Of a DNA stretch of 64,000 bases, positions 28,777 through 37,496 are shown piece by piece. Numbering within the stretch: position 1 is the first letter of the stretch; the number at the start of each line of letters is the position of its first letter. Origin of the DNA: CAXBNB01 sp040151475 (lineage in GTDB: Bacteria > Bacteroidota > Bacteroidia > Cytophagales > Cyclobacteriaceae); contig NZ_JBDKWG010000139.1 in the NCBI RefSeq assembly GCF_040151475.1, positions 62,001 through 126,000 of the forward strand. Direction: 5' to 3'. The position numbers and the translations under genes were made by a program. The notes under the pieces were generated by a model, which saw only the letters and a list, made by a program, of their open reading frames with translations, was not told the origin of the DNA and made no database searches.

Positions 28777-29291
28777 GCCTTTTCGAGGTATTGAGTGGCT
28801 ACCCTGTCTAAAATTAATTTGAACCAAAAGGTGTAATCCTCAGGGTTGGAGTTTATATCAGACTTTAAAACATCAAGATTGATATATTTCCATTCGGATA
28901 CTTCTTCAGCGTTTGGTATTGGAGCTTCATTGTGCTTTCCTATAAAGACATGATCCAATTCATTTTCGGTCAAACCGTTTTCAAGTTCAGCTTTATAATG
29001 AAAACTGAAACACCACTTTAAATCTGTATTCAATCCCATTTCTTCCTGCAACCGGCGAGAGGCAGCAGCTTTGGTGTCTTCTCCTGCTCTGGGATGGCTA
29101 CAGCAGGTATTGGTCCATAGACCCGCAGAATGGTACTTGTTGAGAGCTCTTTTTTGTAGCAGCAGTTCATTTTGATCATTGAAAATAAAAACGGAGATAG
29201 CCCTGTGCAACAATCCGGATTTATGGGCTTCAAGTTTTTCCATTGAGCCGGTTTCCACATCTTTATTATTTACCAAAATCACTTTTTCCAT
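28770..29291 (-). CDS. idi: Isopentenyl-diphosphate delta-isomerase, type 1
   Basis: Interconverts isopentenyl and dimethylallyl diphosphate for isoprenoid synthesis. The 173-aa length fits the bacterial type 1 enzyme, a Nudix-fold protein. The active-site Cys lies in NTCCSHP (Cys64). The Nudix-like stretch is AAASRRLQEEMGL and the catalytic Glu lies in ENELDHVF. It is monocistronic and convergent with pafA. Confidence 0.95.
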   Translation of the reverse strand: MEKVILVNNKDVETGSMEKLEAHKSGLLHRAISVFIFNDQNELLLQKRALNKYHSAGLWTNTCCSHPRAGEDTKAAASRRLQEEMGLNTDLKWCFSFHYKAELENGLTENELDHVFIGKHNEAPIPNAEEVSEWKYINLDVLKSDINSNPEDYTFWFKLILDRVATQYLEKAY

Positions 29292-29485
29292 GGTGCCGCT
29301 ATTTTTATCTCTTTCTAAATTTTGTAAAATTAAGTGTTAGTTTCATTCTTCATGGTTTTAATAGTTCATTTTTTATAGGCAAATAACAAAATGACTTTAG
29401 GCCGTTTATTCTAATCTTTTATTGTACAATAGTTCAATCTGCTATAACTTCGGGGCAGTTTAACCTGAATCACGTCCTCCATTCG

Positions 29486-31906
29486 ATGAAAATCGCTCGC
29501 TTTATATTTTCACTGCTCATCACACTGTCTCTTTTGTACTTTTTAAATAAAAGTATTGACGGCAAACCTCCTATTGGAAAGTTTGTCAACCCTTTCAGTG
29601 GGTTCTGGCAGAATGGCCAAAAAGAAGCATTAGAGTTGAGTGATGAGTTGAGGCTGAAAGGGCTAAAGGATAAAGTAATTGTCAAATTTGATGAACAGTA
29701 TTATCCTCATATTTTTGCTGGTAACGATCATGACTTGTATTATACTCAAGGGTATGTAACTGCACGGGACAGGCTTTGGCAAATGGAATTTCAGTTGTTG
29801 GCTGCTGCCGGACGAATATCTGAAATTATAGGAAAAAAGGCATTGGATTTTGACAGAGGCCGCAGAAGGATTGGCTTGCTGTATGGTGCCAGGAGAATGT
29901 TGGAACAAGCGGAAAAAAGCCCGAAAAGCTTTCAGGCCTTACAAGCATATACTGACGGTATCAATGCATACATCAACCAATTGGATTATTCCAGTTATCC
30001 AATCGAATACAAGTTACTCGATTACAAACCTGAACCCTGGGAGAACCTGAAGTCTTGTTTGTTTTTAAAGCTCATGGAAAACGATCTTTCTCGTTTTGAA
30101 GCTGATCTTGAAAATACAAATGCACTAAAACTCTTTGGACGTGAAGATTTTGATTTTTTGTTTCCCGAGCGTCATCCGGATTTAGATCCTATTATACCTA
30201 AAGAAATCAAGTGGGACTTTGTGCCGATTGAAGTAGAAAAACCGGAAGTGGATTTTGTAGAATTTTTAACTGAAAAAACCATTGAAAAACCTGATCCAAG
30301 AAATGGATCAAACAGCTTTGTAGTTTCCGGTAAAAAGACTGCCAATGGAAAAGTGATACTGGCCAATGAAATGGATTTGCAACTAAGATTACCTTCTGTT
30401 TGGTACATTTTGCAGCTTCATGCACCCGATATCAATGTATTTGGAAGCTCTATGCCCGGAGCACCGGGAGTCATAGCCGGTTTTAACGATTCGATTGCCT
30501 GGGGTGAAACCAACGCAAAAAGAGATGTGGTAGATTGGTATTACACAGAGTTTAAAAATTCCAGGAGAGAAGAATACAAATACGACGACAAATGGCTCAA
30601 AACCCAGAAAATAGTTGAAGAATTTAAAATAAAAGGGGAGATGCCATTTTACGATACCATTGTCTATACACATTATGGACCAGTTACGTATGATCGTAAT
30701 TTTTTGGGAGATGGTGATAGAATAAACTACTCGATGAAGTGGACAGCTCATGAGGGCTCTGATGAATACCTTACTTTTTATGAACTAAACAGGGCTCGGA
30801 ATTATGATGATTTTGTCAAGGCAACAGACTACTACGATGGCCCACCTCAGAACTTTTCTTTTGCATCTGCATCAGGTGAAATAGCAATAAGGATCAATGG
30901 AAAATTTCCCGTAAAGTGGCAGGAGCAGGGGAAATTTCTCTTGGATGGGAGGAAGTCGTCGCATGAATGGCAGGCAATTATTCCCAAAAGTCAGAACATG
31001 GTGGTAAGAAATCCAGAAAGTGGATTTGTGAGTTCTGCCAATCAGCATCCTGCTGATATTTCGTATCCATATTATACCTTCGATGCATATTATGAATACT
31101 ATAGAAACAGAAGAATAAATGACAGACTCAAATCGCTTGGAAATATTCGTCCCGCAGATATGATGCGTCTTCAAAATGATAACTATAATTATCGGGCATT
31201 GGAAAGTTTGCCTGTGATGTTGGATAGTCTGGATACAGCCAAACTAAACAATACGCAGTTGAAAGCATTTATGATGCTGCGTAAATGGGATTATTTCAAT
31301 AGTCCTGATCAAATAGCACCTTCTATTTATCAGGCATGGTGGGATGCTTTTTACGCTTTGGTATGGGATGAATTTGAGGATAAGAAAGTGAGTTTGATAA
31401 AGCCAAATGTTTACAATACTATTTATATCCTGAATAACTATCCCGACAATAAATATTTTGATAAAGTAAATACAACCAAAGTTGAGGACTCAAAAGATTT
31501 GATCAACGAAGCATTTTATATTGGCCTGGATTCATTGGATGCCTGGAAAACCAGAAATGAAAAAGACTATGTATGGTTTGAATATAAAAACACAAGTGTA
31601 AACCATATACTCGATTTGAAGCCATTTTCAAGGGGAGGAGTGAAAGTAGGAGGAGGTAAAAATATAGTAAATGCTACGAGTGCCAAACATGGCCCGTCCT
31701 GGAGGATGATTGTTGAACTAGGCAAAGACAAGGTGCAGGGATGGGGAGTTTATCCGGGTAGTCAGACCGGAAACCCTGGCAATCCGGCTTATGGGCAGCT
31801 GATTGATCCCTGGGCCAAAGGGGAATATTTTCCTTTGATATTTTTGAAGTCAGTGAATGAAGCTCATAATAGTTTAATTTTTACGCAAACAATTTCTCCT
31901 AAATAG
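29486..31906 (+). CDS. Penicillin-acylase-family Ntn hydrolase
   Basis: An 806-aa exported precursor of an N-terminal-nucleophile amidase. A signal or anchor helix spans about 5-21. The A-chain-like region contains YVTARDRLWQMEFQ. The autoproteolysis site is RNGSNSFVVSG, where Ser275 would become the new N-terminus and nucleophile. GETNAKRDVVDWY and the conserved Asn in FVSSANQHP follow. Substrates in the family include beta-lactams, acyl-homoserine lactones and aculeacin; none can be chosen here. The next gene starts two bases after the stop. Confidence 0.9.
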   Translation: MKIARFIFSLLITLSLLYFLNKSIDGKPPIGKFVNPFSGFWQNGQKEALELSDELRLKGLKDKVIVKFDEQYYPHIFAGNDHDLYYTQGYVTARDRLWQMEFQLLAAAGRISEIIGKKALDFDRGRRRIGLLYGARRMLEQAEKSPKSFQALQAYTDGINAYINQLDYSSYPIEYKLLDYKPEPWENLKSCLFLKLMENDLSRFEADLENTNALKLFGREDFDFLFPERHPDLDPIIPKEIKWDFVPIEVEKPEVDFVEFLTEKTIEKPDPRNGSNSFVVSGKKTANGKVILANEMDLQLRLPSVWYILQLHAPDINVFGSSMPGAPGVIAGFNDSIAWGETNAKRDVVDWYYTEFKNSRREEYKYDDKWLKTQKIVEEFKIKGEMPFYDTIVYTHYGPVTYDRNFLGDGDRINYSMKWTAHEGSDEYLTFYELNRARNYDDFVKATDYYDGPPQNFSFASASGEIAIRINGKFPVKWQEQGKFLLDGRKSSHEWQAIIPKSQNMVVRNPESGFVSSANQHPADISYPYYTFDAYYEYYRNRRINDRLKSLGNIRPADMMRLQNDNYNYRALESLPVMLDSLDTAKLNNTQLKAFMMLRKWDYFNSPDQIAPSIYQAWWDAFYALVWDEFEDKKVSLIKPNVYNTIYILNNYPDNKYFDKVNTTKVEDSKDLINEAFYIGLDSLDAWKTRNEKDYVWFEYKNTSVNHILDLKPFSRGGVKVGGGKNIVNATSAKHGPSWRMIVELGKDKVQGWGVYPGSQTGNPGNPAYGQLIDPWAKGEYFPLIFLKSVNEAHNSLIFTQTISPK

Positions 31907-31908
31907 AT

Positions 31909-32280
31909 ATGATATTTATTTTAAGGTTGATTCTTATATCGGTTTCGTGTTTTGCAGTAGGTACAATTATGCCTTGGTGGTCAGTGATTCTATGTTCGGT
32001 TATTGTTTCATTTTTCTTGCCCGGTCATAATTTTAATGCTTTTTTAAGTGGATTTCTTGGAGTAGGTTTACTTTGGATGGTAATGGCTTGGAAGTTTGAT
32101 ATGGAGTCAGGGTCTAATATGTCAAATAAAATGACAGAGTTGTTTAAAATCGATGATCCAATATTGTTGATTGTAGGGACAGGGGTGATAGGAGCATTAG
32201 CTGGTGGATTTGCTGCATTTACAGGCAATAGTTTTCGTCAGATATTTATCAAGAAAAAGAAACCATCATTTTACAGTTAA
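31909..32280 (+). CDS. Small membrane protein, unknown
   Basis: A 123-aa protein with four hydrophobic segments, near 3-20, 23-38, 42-60 and 83-104, the last Gly/Ala-rich (GTGVIGALAGGFAAFTG), and a basic tail. It is translationally coupled to the penicillin-acylase-like gene (two-base gap). I recognise no named family. Confidence 0.75.
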   Translation: MIFILRLILISVSCFAVGTIMPWWSVILCSVIVSFFLPGHNFNAFLSGFLGVGLLWMVMAWKFDMESGSNMSNKMTELFKIDDPILLIVGTGVIGALAGGFAAFTGNSFRQIFIKKKKPSFYS

Positions 32281-32354
32281 AATCTGTTTGAGAGTGGATT
32301 AAATTAGTCATGAGAAAAATAATTACTGAATTATTAATCATTATTCCTAATAAG

Positions 32355-32385
32355 TTTGATAAAATGATATGTTATCTTAATTTTG
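32355..32385 (+). promoter_or_regulatory. Bacteroidota-type promoter of the small basic protein gene
   Basis: TTTG (32355-32358), a 19-base spacer, and TAATTTTG (32378-32385) match the -33/-7 consensus of the phylum exactly. The ATG is 28 bases beyond it. Confidence 0.75.
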
Positions 32386-32412
32386 CGCACTGAATTTTAA
32401 TACTATAATAAG

Positions 32413-32712
32413 ATGGCTGTTACAAGACTAAAAAGAAAGGATAGAAGAAATAAAGCGGTTGCTAAGAATAAAGTTGCAAGAATCCAGCAATTGTGTTCAA
32501 AGCCTGTCATCAAGAATGTGGATGTTGAGGCTATAGCTGCAAGTTTTTCTGCTGCTACCAAAAAAACAAAACCTGCCGAGAAAAAAGCAGAAGAGCCTGA
32601 AGAAGAAGTAGTTGCTGAGACAGCTGTTGTAGAAGAAGCAAAAGAAGCCAAGCCGAAAAAAGCACTTAAAGCTAAAAAGACAGAAGCTGAAGGAACAGAA
32701 GAAGAAAAATAA
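32413..32712 (+). CDS. Small highly charged protein with Lys/Ala/Glu-rich tail
   Basis: A 99-aa protein. Residues 1-50 are strongly basic (MAVTRLKRKDRRNKAVAKNK) and end in a hydrophobic patch. Residues 52-99 are a low-complexity tail of Lys, Ala, Glu and Pro (for example KKTKPAEKKAEEPEEEVV), reminiscent of histone-H1-like tails. It has its own consensus promoter and a strong terminator, so it is an independently and probably well-expressed gene. Nucleic-acid or ribosome association is a guess from charge. Confidence 0.75.
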   Translation: MAVTRLKRKDRRNKAVAKNKVARIQQLCSKPVIKNVDVEAIAASFSAATKKTKPAEKKAEEPEEEVVAETAVVEEAKEAKPKKALKAKKTEAEGTEEEK

Positions 32713-32735
32713 GACATACATATCTTAAAATATTG

Positions 32736-32764
32736 AAAAGCAAGGTTTATACCTTGCTTTTTTT
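32736..32764 (+). terminator. Rho-independent terminator
   Basis: Perfect stem AAAAGCAAGGT/ACCTTGCTTTT with a four-base loop and following T residues, 24 bases after the small basic protein gene. Confidence 0.85.
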
Positions 32765-32800
32765 GTTTGTCCACTTATTGCATTAATTTCCATCACTGAT

Positions 32801-33541
32801 ATGGAAGAGTCAGTATTTTTCGATTCATTTAAAGTAAAAGCAAGCGAAACAGATGCTTCTAAAAGTATTAAAGTGCCAAGCTTGCTGGGGTACATGCAAG
32901 AGGCTGCCTGGACAAATGCAACCAAACTGGGCTTTTCCACTTACGACATGCTCAAAGAAGGTATTACCTGGGTAGTTAACCGTATGTATGTAGAATTTTT
33001 GGAATTGCCCTCTTATCCACAAGTTTTAAAAATCGAAACCTGGCCATCTGATTTGGATAAGTATTTTGCTTATCGTGATTTCAGGGTATTTGATGAAAGC
33101 AGCAACTTGCTGGTTCAGGCAACTTCTAACTGGTTGGTGCTGGATATCAATACCAGAAAGTTGATTACCATTCCTGATCACATAAAGAATGCCCGTTTTT
33201 CTGTGAATAGAGGTGGGATGGACAAGATTCAGGGAAAATGTACTTTTGATCAGATTAAAATCGAAAATGAAATACCTATACGTGTCAGTTGGTTTGACCT
33301 GGATGTGAACAATCATGTAAACAATACCAAATATTTTCAATGGATATTGGATTCTTTAGATCAACATGTTTTAGAAAAAAAGAAACCCAAATCGGTCGAT
33401 ATTACTTTTAAAGCGGAGGCAGGCTATGGAGATGAAATCGTTTCTCAATCTTATGAGATTGACGAAAACTCTTATGCTCATCAAATCATCAACCAATCTA
33501 CGGGTAAAGTGTTGGTGGTTGCCAGGAGTGTTTTTGAGTGA
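32801..33541 (+). CDS. Acyl-ACP thioesterase
   Basis: A 246-aa double hot-dog protein of the acyl-ACP thioesterase family, which releases fatty acids from acyl carrier protein. The first half carries LGYMQEAAWTNATKLG and WVVNRMYVEF. The second half carries WFDLDVNNHVNNTKYFQWI, which includes the Asn-His pair of the active site. Cytosolic and monocistronic between two terminator-like signals. Confidence 0.87.
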   Translation: MEESVFFDSFKVKASETDASKSIKVPSLLGYMQEAAWTNATKLGFSTYDMLKEGITWVVNRMYVEFLELPSYPQVLKIETWPSDLDKYFAYRDFRVFDESSNLLVQATSNWLVLDINTRKLITIPDHIKNARFSVNRGGMDKIQGKCTFDQIKIENEIPIRVSWFDLDVNNHVNNTKYFQWILDSLDQHVLEKKKPKSVDITFKAEAGYGDEIVSQSYEIDENSYAHQIINQSTGKVLVVARSVFE

Positions 33542-33638
33542 CACAATCACATCAGCAAACGGGTGTGCTGTAGGTTAGTGTTTAACTACAAAACCTTCAA
33601 ACAGGACATTCTAAACTATGATAATACAAGCAGGACTT

Positions 33639-34466
33639 TCATTCACTTTGTTTGTTTGATTTGAAAAAACCTTCGAAGAACAAGAGCTGGTATTTGATAG
33701 AATTAGTCCAATACTCCCAGTTGTGTTTGCCCGGCCGTTCCGTATAATCATGGGGAATGTTTCTTTCGATTAATTTTTGGTGCATTCTTTTGTTGGCATC
33801 ATAGAAAAAATCGTCAACACCACAATCAAATATTAGCTTTAGATTTTTTCCGTCGAGTAAATGCACCAGATTAATCACAGTGTTTTCCTCCCAAACATCT
33901 TTGTTTTCGGAATATGTACCCAGACGTTTAGAAATGTCCCAGTTTCTTGGGAATGGAAGTATATCCAACCCTCCGCTCATGCTTCCTGCAGCTCCCCAAA
34001 GGCCTGAGTGCTTAAAAGCAAGATAGAATGCTCCGTGTCCACCCATACTCAGTCCGGTAATTGCTCTGCCATTTTTGTTGGCCAGAGTATTGTATTTTTT
34101 GTCAACAACTGCAATCAATTCTTTTGAAACGTATGTTTCATATTGCATTGTCTTGTCTATAGGGCTATCAAAGTACCAACTGGTAACTGCTCCGTCGGGA
34201 CAAACAATGATAAGGTTGTGCTGATCAGCATAATTGATTATTTCAGGAACTTTAGATGACCAATCCAGATGATTTCCGCCAGCACCATGAAGTAAATAGA
34301 TCACAGGGAATCTTTCTTTTTGAGAACTGTAAGTGTCTGGAGTGATCACCAGATTAGAGATTGATTTATTCATGGATTTACTTTCGACAATCACGGTATC
34401 CACCTTTGATGCAAAGGCATTAATTACATTTGTGATGATAAAAAACAATACCAGTTTTAGTTTCAT
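33639..34466 (-). CDS. Secreted alpha/beta-hydrolase esterase (esterase D/FrmB-like)
   Basis: A 275-aa exported esterase. The signal peptide is about residues 1-20 (hydrophobic, ending NAFAS). The nucleophile elbow is GLSMGGHG. YLLHGAGGNHLDW forms the oxyanion region, and FDCGVDDF and GKHNWEYW carry the expected Asp and His. Proteins of this shape are often carbohydrate acetyl or feruloyl esterases in glycan loci, but also tributyrin or S-formylglutathione esterases. The signal peptide argues against the latter. Confidence 0.85.
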   Translation of the reverse strand: MKLKLVLFFIITNVINAFASKVDTVIVESKSMNKSISNLVITPDTYSSQKERFPVIYLLHGAGGNHLDWSSKVPEIINYADQHNLIIVCPDGAVTSWYFDSPIDKTMQYETYVSKELIAVVDKKYNTLANKNGRAITGLSMGGHGAFYLAFKHSGLWGAAGSMSGGLDILPFPRNWDISKRLGTYSENKDVWEENTVINLVHLLDGKNLKLIFDCGVDDFFYDANKRMHQKLIERNIPHDYTERPGKHNWEYWTNSIKYQLLFFEGFFKSNKQSE

Positions 34467-34577
34467 AAAATTTGGGGATTACTTTAAAAGTTGGTTTTAT
34501 TATTTTTCAAAGATACTGTTATCTATCCATACTTCATGAAAGGTTGGATAGTCTTCTAATTTGAATTAAGGGTGGTT

Positions 34578-35477
34578 TTAAGAGATATGATCCGGATCAA
34601 ACAACAATGGAAAATATTGACCGTCCATTTTATTTCCTTTTTGGATAGGAGGAACCCCAGCCAGCATTTCTTCATTGGAATTGGATATAGTACCGTCTGC
34701 AAATACATTGAGTACAAATGCCCTTCTGGATTGATTAGATTTGTTTTCGTATGATCCATGTACCATTAAGGGGTGATGAAAAGAGCCATAGCCTCTTGGC
34801 ATTTCAATGCTTACTTTTTTGTCATATTCTTTTTTTTGGCTTTCGGTCAGCAAATCTTTAAGACTATCCATGTTGCCAGCCAAACCGATTTTATCCAATA
34901 AATTCCATTTATGGCTTTTAGGAATATAATTGAGACACCCATTGTCAACAGTGGCATCATCCAAGCCCACCCAGCAGGTGAGGTGTTGCATCGGTATGGT
35001 TCTTGTCCAGTAGCTGTAGTCCTGATGCCAGGCTACCACTCCACCATGCTTTGCCGGTTTGCAGAATAACTGATCGTGCCAAAACCGAACCGCTTTATTC
35101 CCAAGTAATTGACAAGCAGCTACTACAAATCTGGGATTCCAAAGAACATCGTGAAAACCTTCCGTAATTCTCCAATGTCCAAGTGAATGAAAAAGAACGG
35201 CATTGGGATCTTCTGATTCATTGCTGTTAAATTCGTAAAACAGGTCATTTTTGGGATGAGAAGGATCGGTTATTTCAGCCAGCTCTTTGTTTAGTGTGTC
35301 AATCTGATCATCTTCCAAAATTTTAATGTTGTGTAAGTACCCGTTTTCTTTAAAAAAGTCCACCTGCTCATCAGATAATTTATATTCCTCCCAAGCTTCT
35401 TTCGCTGATATTTTTTGGAAAATACCTGAAATCATGTCGGAGTATTGAGAAAAGTCTCTATGTAGGTTGCTTGTCAT
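34578..35477 (-). CDS. Phytanoyl-CoA dioxygenase (PhyH) family protein
   Basis: A 299-aa Fe(II)/2-oxoglutarate oxygenase. The metal-binding facial triad is seen as AWHQDYSYW (HxD) and the distal His in HHPLMVHGSYEN; the 2-oxoglutarate Arg follows in SRRAFVLN. It is divergent from an AraC-type regulator over 143 bases, which suggests that regulator controls it. Substrate unknown; many bacterial PhyH proteins act on small metabolites rather than phytanoyl-CoA. Confidence 0.87.
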   Translation of the reverse strand: MTSNLHRDFSQYSDMISGIFQKISAKEAWEEYKLSDEQVDFFKENGYLHNIKILEDDQIDTLNKELAEITDPSHPKNDLFYEFNSNESEDPNAVLFHSLGHWRITEGFHDVLWNPRFVVAACQLLGNKAVRFWHDQLFCKPAKHGGVVAWHQDYSYWTRTIPMQHLTCWVGLDDATVDNGCLNYIPKSHKWNLLDKIGLAGNMDSLKDLLTESQKKEYDKKVSIEMPRGYGSFHHPLMVHGSYENKSNQSRRAFVLNVFADGTISNSNEEMLAGVPPIQKGNKMDGQYFPLLFDPDHIS

Positions 35478-35620
35478 CGAATTGTGATTTAAATAAAAAG
35501 ATAAAATTATATATTCTTTTATTGTAATTCTTCCTTTATTTTGCTTAAAAAGTAATCTATCTTGTATTGCTATATGAGATTGTTTCCATTATTTTTAATG
35601 AAATAGATGATTAATTACCT

Positions 35621-36499
35621 ATGCAACCAATTTACGAAAAGATACCTTTGTCTATCGAAAGTTCTATCAGAATCTTTCTTTTTGATAAACCAGAGTTCGA
35701 TGGGCATTGGCATTTTCATCCAGAATGTGAATTGACATGTATTTTGGAAAGCACAGGCATTCGGTATGTTGGAAATCATATTGCTGACTTTCAAAAGGGA
35801 GATCTAGTACTTCTTGGCTCTAATTTACCTCATTGCTGGAAAAACATCAATGGCTTTAAAGGTGTAGCTCGATGTTTGGTACTACAGTGGGATCAGTCAA
35901 TAATAGGAAAATCAGTGGAATTTGAAGCCATTAACAAGATGATAGATCAGGCATGTAGAGGGTTGAAGTTTGACACGGGTACAACAATTCAAATTGAAAG
36001 TATGATGTTGGAAATGCTGAATACTTCACCAATAAATCGCTATGTGTTATTGATAAAATTGCTTGATAAACTTACTAGAAAAAAGGAAGTTGTAATGCTG
36101 GCTGGAGATTCCTACTTCTGTGATCTTTCCAACCAAACTGAGGATAGATTAAAAAGAGTGCAAACGCATGTGAAAGACAATTATAACAAAAGGATCAGAT
36201 TGTCGGATATTGCCACTGTCACTAACATGAATGAGCAAGCTTTCTCTAGGTTCTTCAGCAAGACCATGCAAAAACCATTTTTTGTTTTTTTAAACGAATA
36301 CAGGGTTAACGTAGCAAGCAGGTTGCTTTTAGAAACAGACAAGCAAGTAGCTGAAATTGGATTTTATTGTGGCTATGAGACGCTTCCATTTTTTTATAAG
36401 CAGTTTAAAAAGTTTAAAGGATATTCGCCGTTGGGGTTTAGGAAAATGTATTCAGAAAAGTTACTGATTAATCATACGAGCTGTCAAAACGAAAAATGA
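35621..36499 (+). CDS. AraC-family transcriptional regulator with cupin sensor domain
   Basis: A 292-aa regulator. The N-terminal cupin-like domain contains FDGHWHFHPECELTCIL, a sugar- or metabolite-binding fold. The C-terminal AraC DNA-binding domain (about 185-285) has two helix-turn-helix units, IRLSDIATVTNMNEQAFSRF and VAEIGFYCGYETLPFFYKQF. The divergent PhyH gene is the probable target. No signal peptide. Confidence 0.9.
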   Translation: MQPIYEKIPLSIESSIRIFLFDKPEFDGHWHFHPECELTCILESTGIRYVGNHIADFQKGDLVLLGSNLPHCWKNINGFKGVARCLVLQWDQSIIGKSVEFEAINKMIDQACRGLKFDTGTTIQIESMMLEMLNTSPINRYVLLIKLLDKLTRKKEVVMLAGDSYFCDLSNQTEDRLKRVQTHVKDNYNKRIRLSDIATVTNMNEQAFSRFFSKTMQKPFFVFLNEYRVNVASRLLLETDKQVAEIGFYCGYETLPFFYKQFKKFKGYSPLGFRKMYSEKLLINHTSCQNEK

Positions 36500-36540
36500 T
36501 CTTACGGAAAATATTCCATGATAGAAGTTGTTTTAAATAT

Positions 36541-37320
36541 ATGAGAAAGGTTTTAGAAAAAATCAGAGTTGTAAGCCTGTTGGTATTGTTTCTTGCTTTT
36601 GGTTGTTCCCAAGGTGGCAATGATCAAATGGATGATCAAGATCCTCAACCGGATTCCAATCTCAACAAAAAGAGTGTTGGTGATTCTGCGAACGACATAT
36701 TATCGAATGTGAAATATGATGATATCATAATAGAACTGGTTGCCGTAAATGGCTATCAATTAGACAACTCCGTTATCAATGATTTTAAATCTTTTCTTCA
36801 GACACTGGTGCAGAAACCAGGTGGAATTACCGTCAGCACGTCAACAGTAGCCCCTCCCGGATTGGCTCCTTATTCGCTCAATGACCTGATAAGCTTCGAA
36901 GATCAAAACAGAACAGGGTATAACCAGAACAGGGAACTGGCCATTTTTATGTTCATAACAGAAGATGCCTATACCAATGAAAATGTACTGGGCCTGGCTT
37001 ACCGAAATACATCTTTTGCTCTGATGGGAGGGCGTATAAGAGAATTAACCGGAGGAATTGGCCAGCCTTCTGAAAATCTGGTATTACAAACTGTACTCAG
37101 GCATGAGATGGGACATCTTCTGGGGTTGGTGAATGTCGGGACACCCATGCAAACCGATCATCAGGATACTGACAATGGCCACCACTGTGATGTGGAAGAT
37201 TGTCTAATGTATTATGCTGTGGAAACCAGCGACTTTCTTTCCAATATTATAAACAATAACTCTCCACCTGAGCTTGATGTCCAATGTCGAGCTGATTTAA
37301 CTGCCAATGGTGGGAAATGA
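36541..37320 (+). CDS. Zincin-type metalloprotease lipoprotein
   Basis: A 259-aa lipoprotein. I choose the ATG at 36541 because it gives a proper signal with lipobox AFGC (Cys22); an upstream ATG at 36496 overlaps the AraC stop. The zinc motif is HEMGHLLGLVN (His188, Glu189, His192). The metzincin third ligand position is Asn rather than His, and a later histidine-rich TDHQDTDNGHHC and DCLMYY (a possible Met-turn) complete the site. This matches Bacteroidota proteins annotated as membrane metalloproteases. Substrate unknown. Confidence 0.8.
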   Translation: MRKVLEKIRVVSLLVLFLAFGCSQGGNDQMDDQDPQPDSNLNKKSVGDSANDILSNVKYDDIIIELVAVNGYQLDNSVINDFKSFLQTLVQKPGGITVSTSTVAPPGLAPYSLNDLISFEDQNRTGYNQNRELAIFMFITEDAYTNENVLGLAYRNTSFALMGGRIRELTGGIGQPSENLVLQTVLRHEMGHLLGLVNVGTPMQTDHQDTDNGHHCDVEDCLMYYAVETSDFLSNIINNNSPPELDVQCRADLTANGGK

Positions 37321-37496
37321 TTAACGGGCATGCATCCGGTTTTAAGTTAACCCATTTTAGTATTTCTGTTCCAGTAATGGAATTGTAATGCCAGTGTGTT
37401 TTCCAAATCATGGTTTAAAAATCACCAACAATTCAGACATAAATACTGACGATAAAGTATATTTAAATCTTTATTCATTGATACAATAAAATACGA

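Noticed and set aside
33542..33638. CAGCA/TGCTG hairpin between convergent thioesterase and esterase genes
   Set aside because: Only five pairs and no T-run; not enough to call a terminator.
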